Shown: piece after piece, positions 44,313 to 44,344 of the stretch
How the letters are laid out: every line of letters starts with the position of its first letter
How positions within the stretch are numbered: position 1 is the stretch's first letter
Assembly: GCA_003566455.1 (NCBI GenBank)
Contig: PXDF01000019.1
Span: 1-44,344, forward strand
Origin: Desulfonatronovibrio sp.
GTDB taxonomy: Bacteria > Desulfobacterota > Desulfovibrionia > Desulfovibrionales > Desulfonatronovibrionaceae
Length of the DNA stretch: 44,344 nucleotides
Direction of reading: 5' to 3'
The notes under the pieces: generated by a model
What the model saw: only the letters and a program-made list of their open reading frames with translations
Databases searched by the model: none
Told to the model about the DNA's origin: nothing
Translations under genes and position numbers: made by a program

Positions 44313-44344
44313 TGGTGCCCCCGCCAAGATTCGAACTTGGGCTA
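44313..44344 (-). tRNA. partial tRNA 3' end at window edge (identity not determined)
   Basis: The same 32 bases as 42342-42373: CCA, discriminator A, acceptor strand CGGGGGC and a complete T arm, read on the minus strand. The 5' part lies outside the window. The implied 5' end is GCCCCCG, which would fit for example a tRNA-Leu, but the anticodon is not seen. It is probably the intact gene, since the DNA between the copies adjoins its 3' end. Confidence 0.6.

Overview
The window looks like core chromosome of a Deltaproteobacterium (Desulfobacterota), most likely a Desulfovibrionales-type sulfate reducer. This is an inference from gene content and arrangement; there is no rRNA or other marker in the window to prove it. 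Pointers are an AICAR-transformylase-only PurH, homoserine dehydrogenase coupled to a phosphoglycerate-mutase-like protein, a bifunctional Rel, a lone TadZ/CpaE-type ATPase, an LpxR-type outer-membrane enzyme (Gram-negative envelope) and an archease/RtcB pair. Base composition looks moderate and even, and most genes sit in tight, translationally coupled runs.

Layout. 1-470: a probable frameshifted gene remnant. 612-1679 (-): threonine aldolase. 2436-3566 (+): orphan TadZ/CpaE-like ATPase. 3714-3789 (-): tRNA-Thr(CGT). 4091-7151 (+): archease, RtcB RNA ligase, a DUF1992 protein and an FKBP-type prolyl isomerase. 7265-13264 (-): NAD kinase, a large DUF89/ARMT1-like protein of unknown function, MltA and Rel, preceded by a possible TraB/ChaN-like protein (13412-14383). 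14636-14711 (-): tRNA-Ala(GGC) with promoter and terminator. 14875-16326 (+): membrane class III nucleotide cyclase. 16335-23567 (-): a compact run secA, argJ, HD-domain phosphohydrolase, smpB, lpxR-like, glcD-like. 23701-27205 (-): RNase II family enzyme and AICAR transformylase. 27459-29120: a small conserved-looking protein overlapping tail to tail with an MltF-type transglycosylase. 29280-35695 (+): purA, DNA polymerase III delta-prime-like, glgB, malQ and a LapA-like membrane protein. 35740-39840 (-): aminotransferase, homoserine dehydrogenase, PGM-like protein (candidate homoserine kinase) and a YbgC-type thioesterase, each overlapping the next. 40058-40152 (+): tRNA-Ser(GCT). 40346-42336 (+): pyruvate/acetoin dehydrogenase E1 alpha and beta.

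The most unusual structure is at the right end. A perfect 32-bp direct repeat, the 3' end of a tRNA gene (T arm, acceptor strand, CCA), occurs at 42342-42373 and again at 44313-44344, where the window ends. The right copy probably belongs to an intact tRNA gene on the minus strand that continues outside the window; the left copy has no tRNA body. The 1.94 kb between them carries a DUF3108 protein and a broken NlpE-like lipoprotein gene. This is the geometry of a tRNA-targeted integrated element reduced to an islet with no integrase. No complete mobile element, CRISPR array, phage gene or rRNA is visible.

Together the genes cover nucleotide supply (PurA, AICAR transformylase, NAD kinase, HD nucleotidase), stress signalling (Rel, cyclase), translation rescue and RNA repair (SmpB, RtcB/archease, RNase II), envelope work (MltA, MltF, LpxR-like, SecA, LapA-like), glycogen metabolism (GlgB, MalQ) and amino-acid synthesis (ArgJ, Hom, PGM-like, aminotransferase). 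No complete new defence or secretion system is evident. The best leads for new biology are the tRNA-flanked islet, the DUF89-like protein in the Rel operon, the possible TraB/ChaN-like protein beside it, and the purA promoter palindrome.
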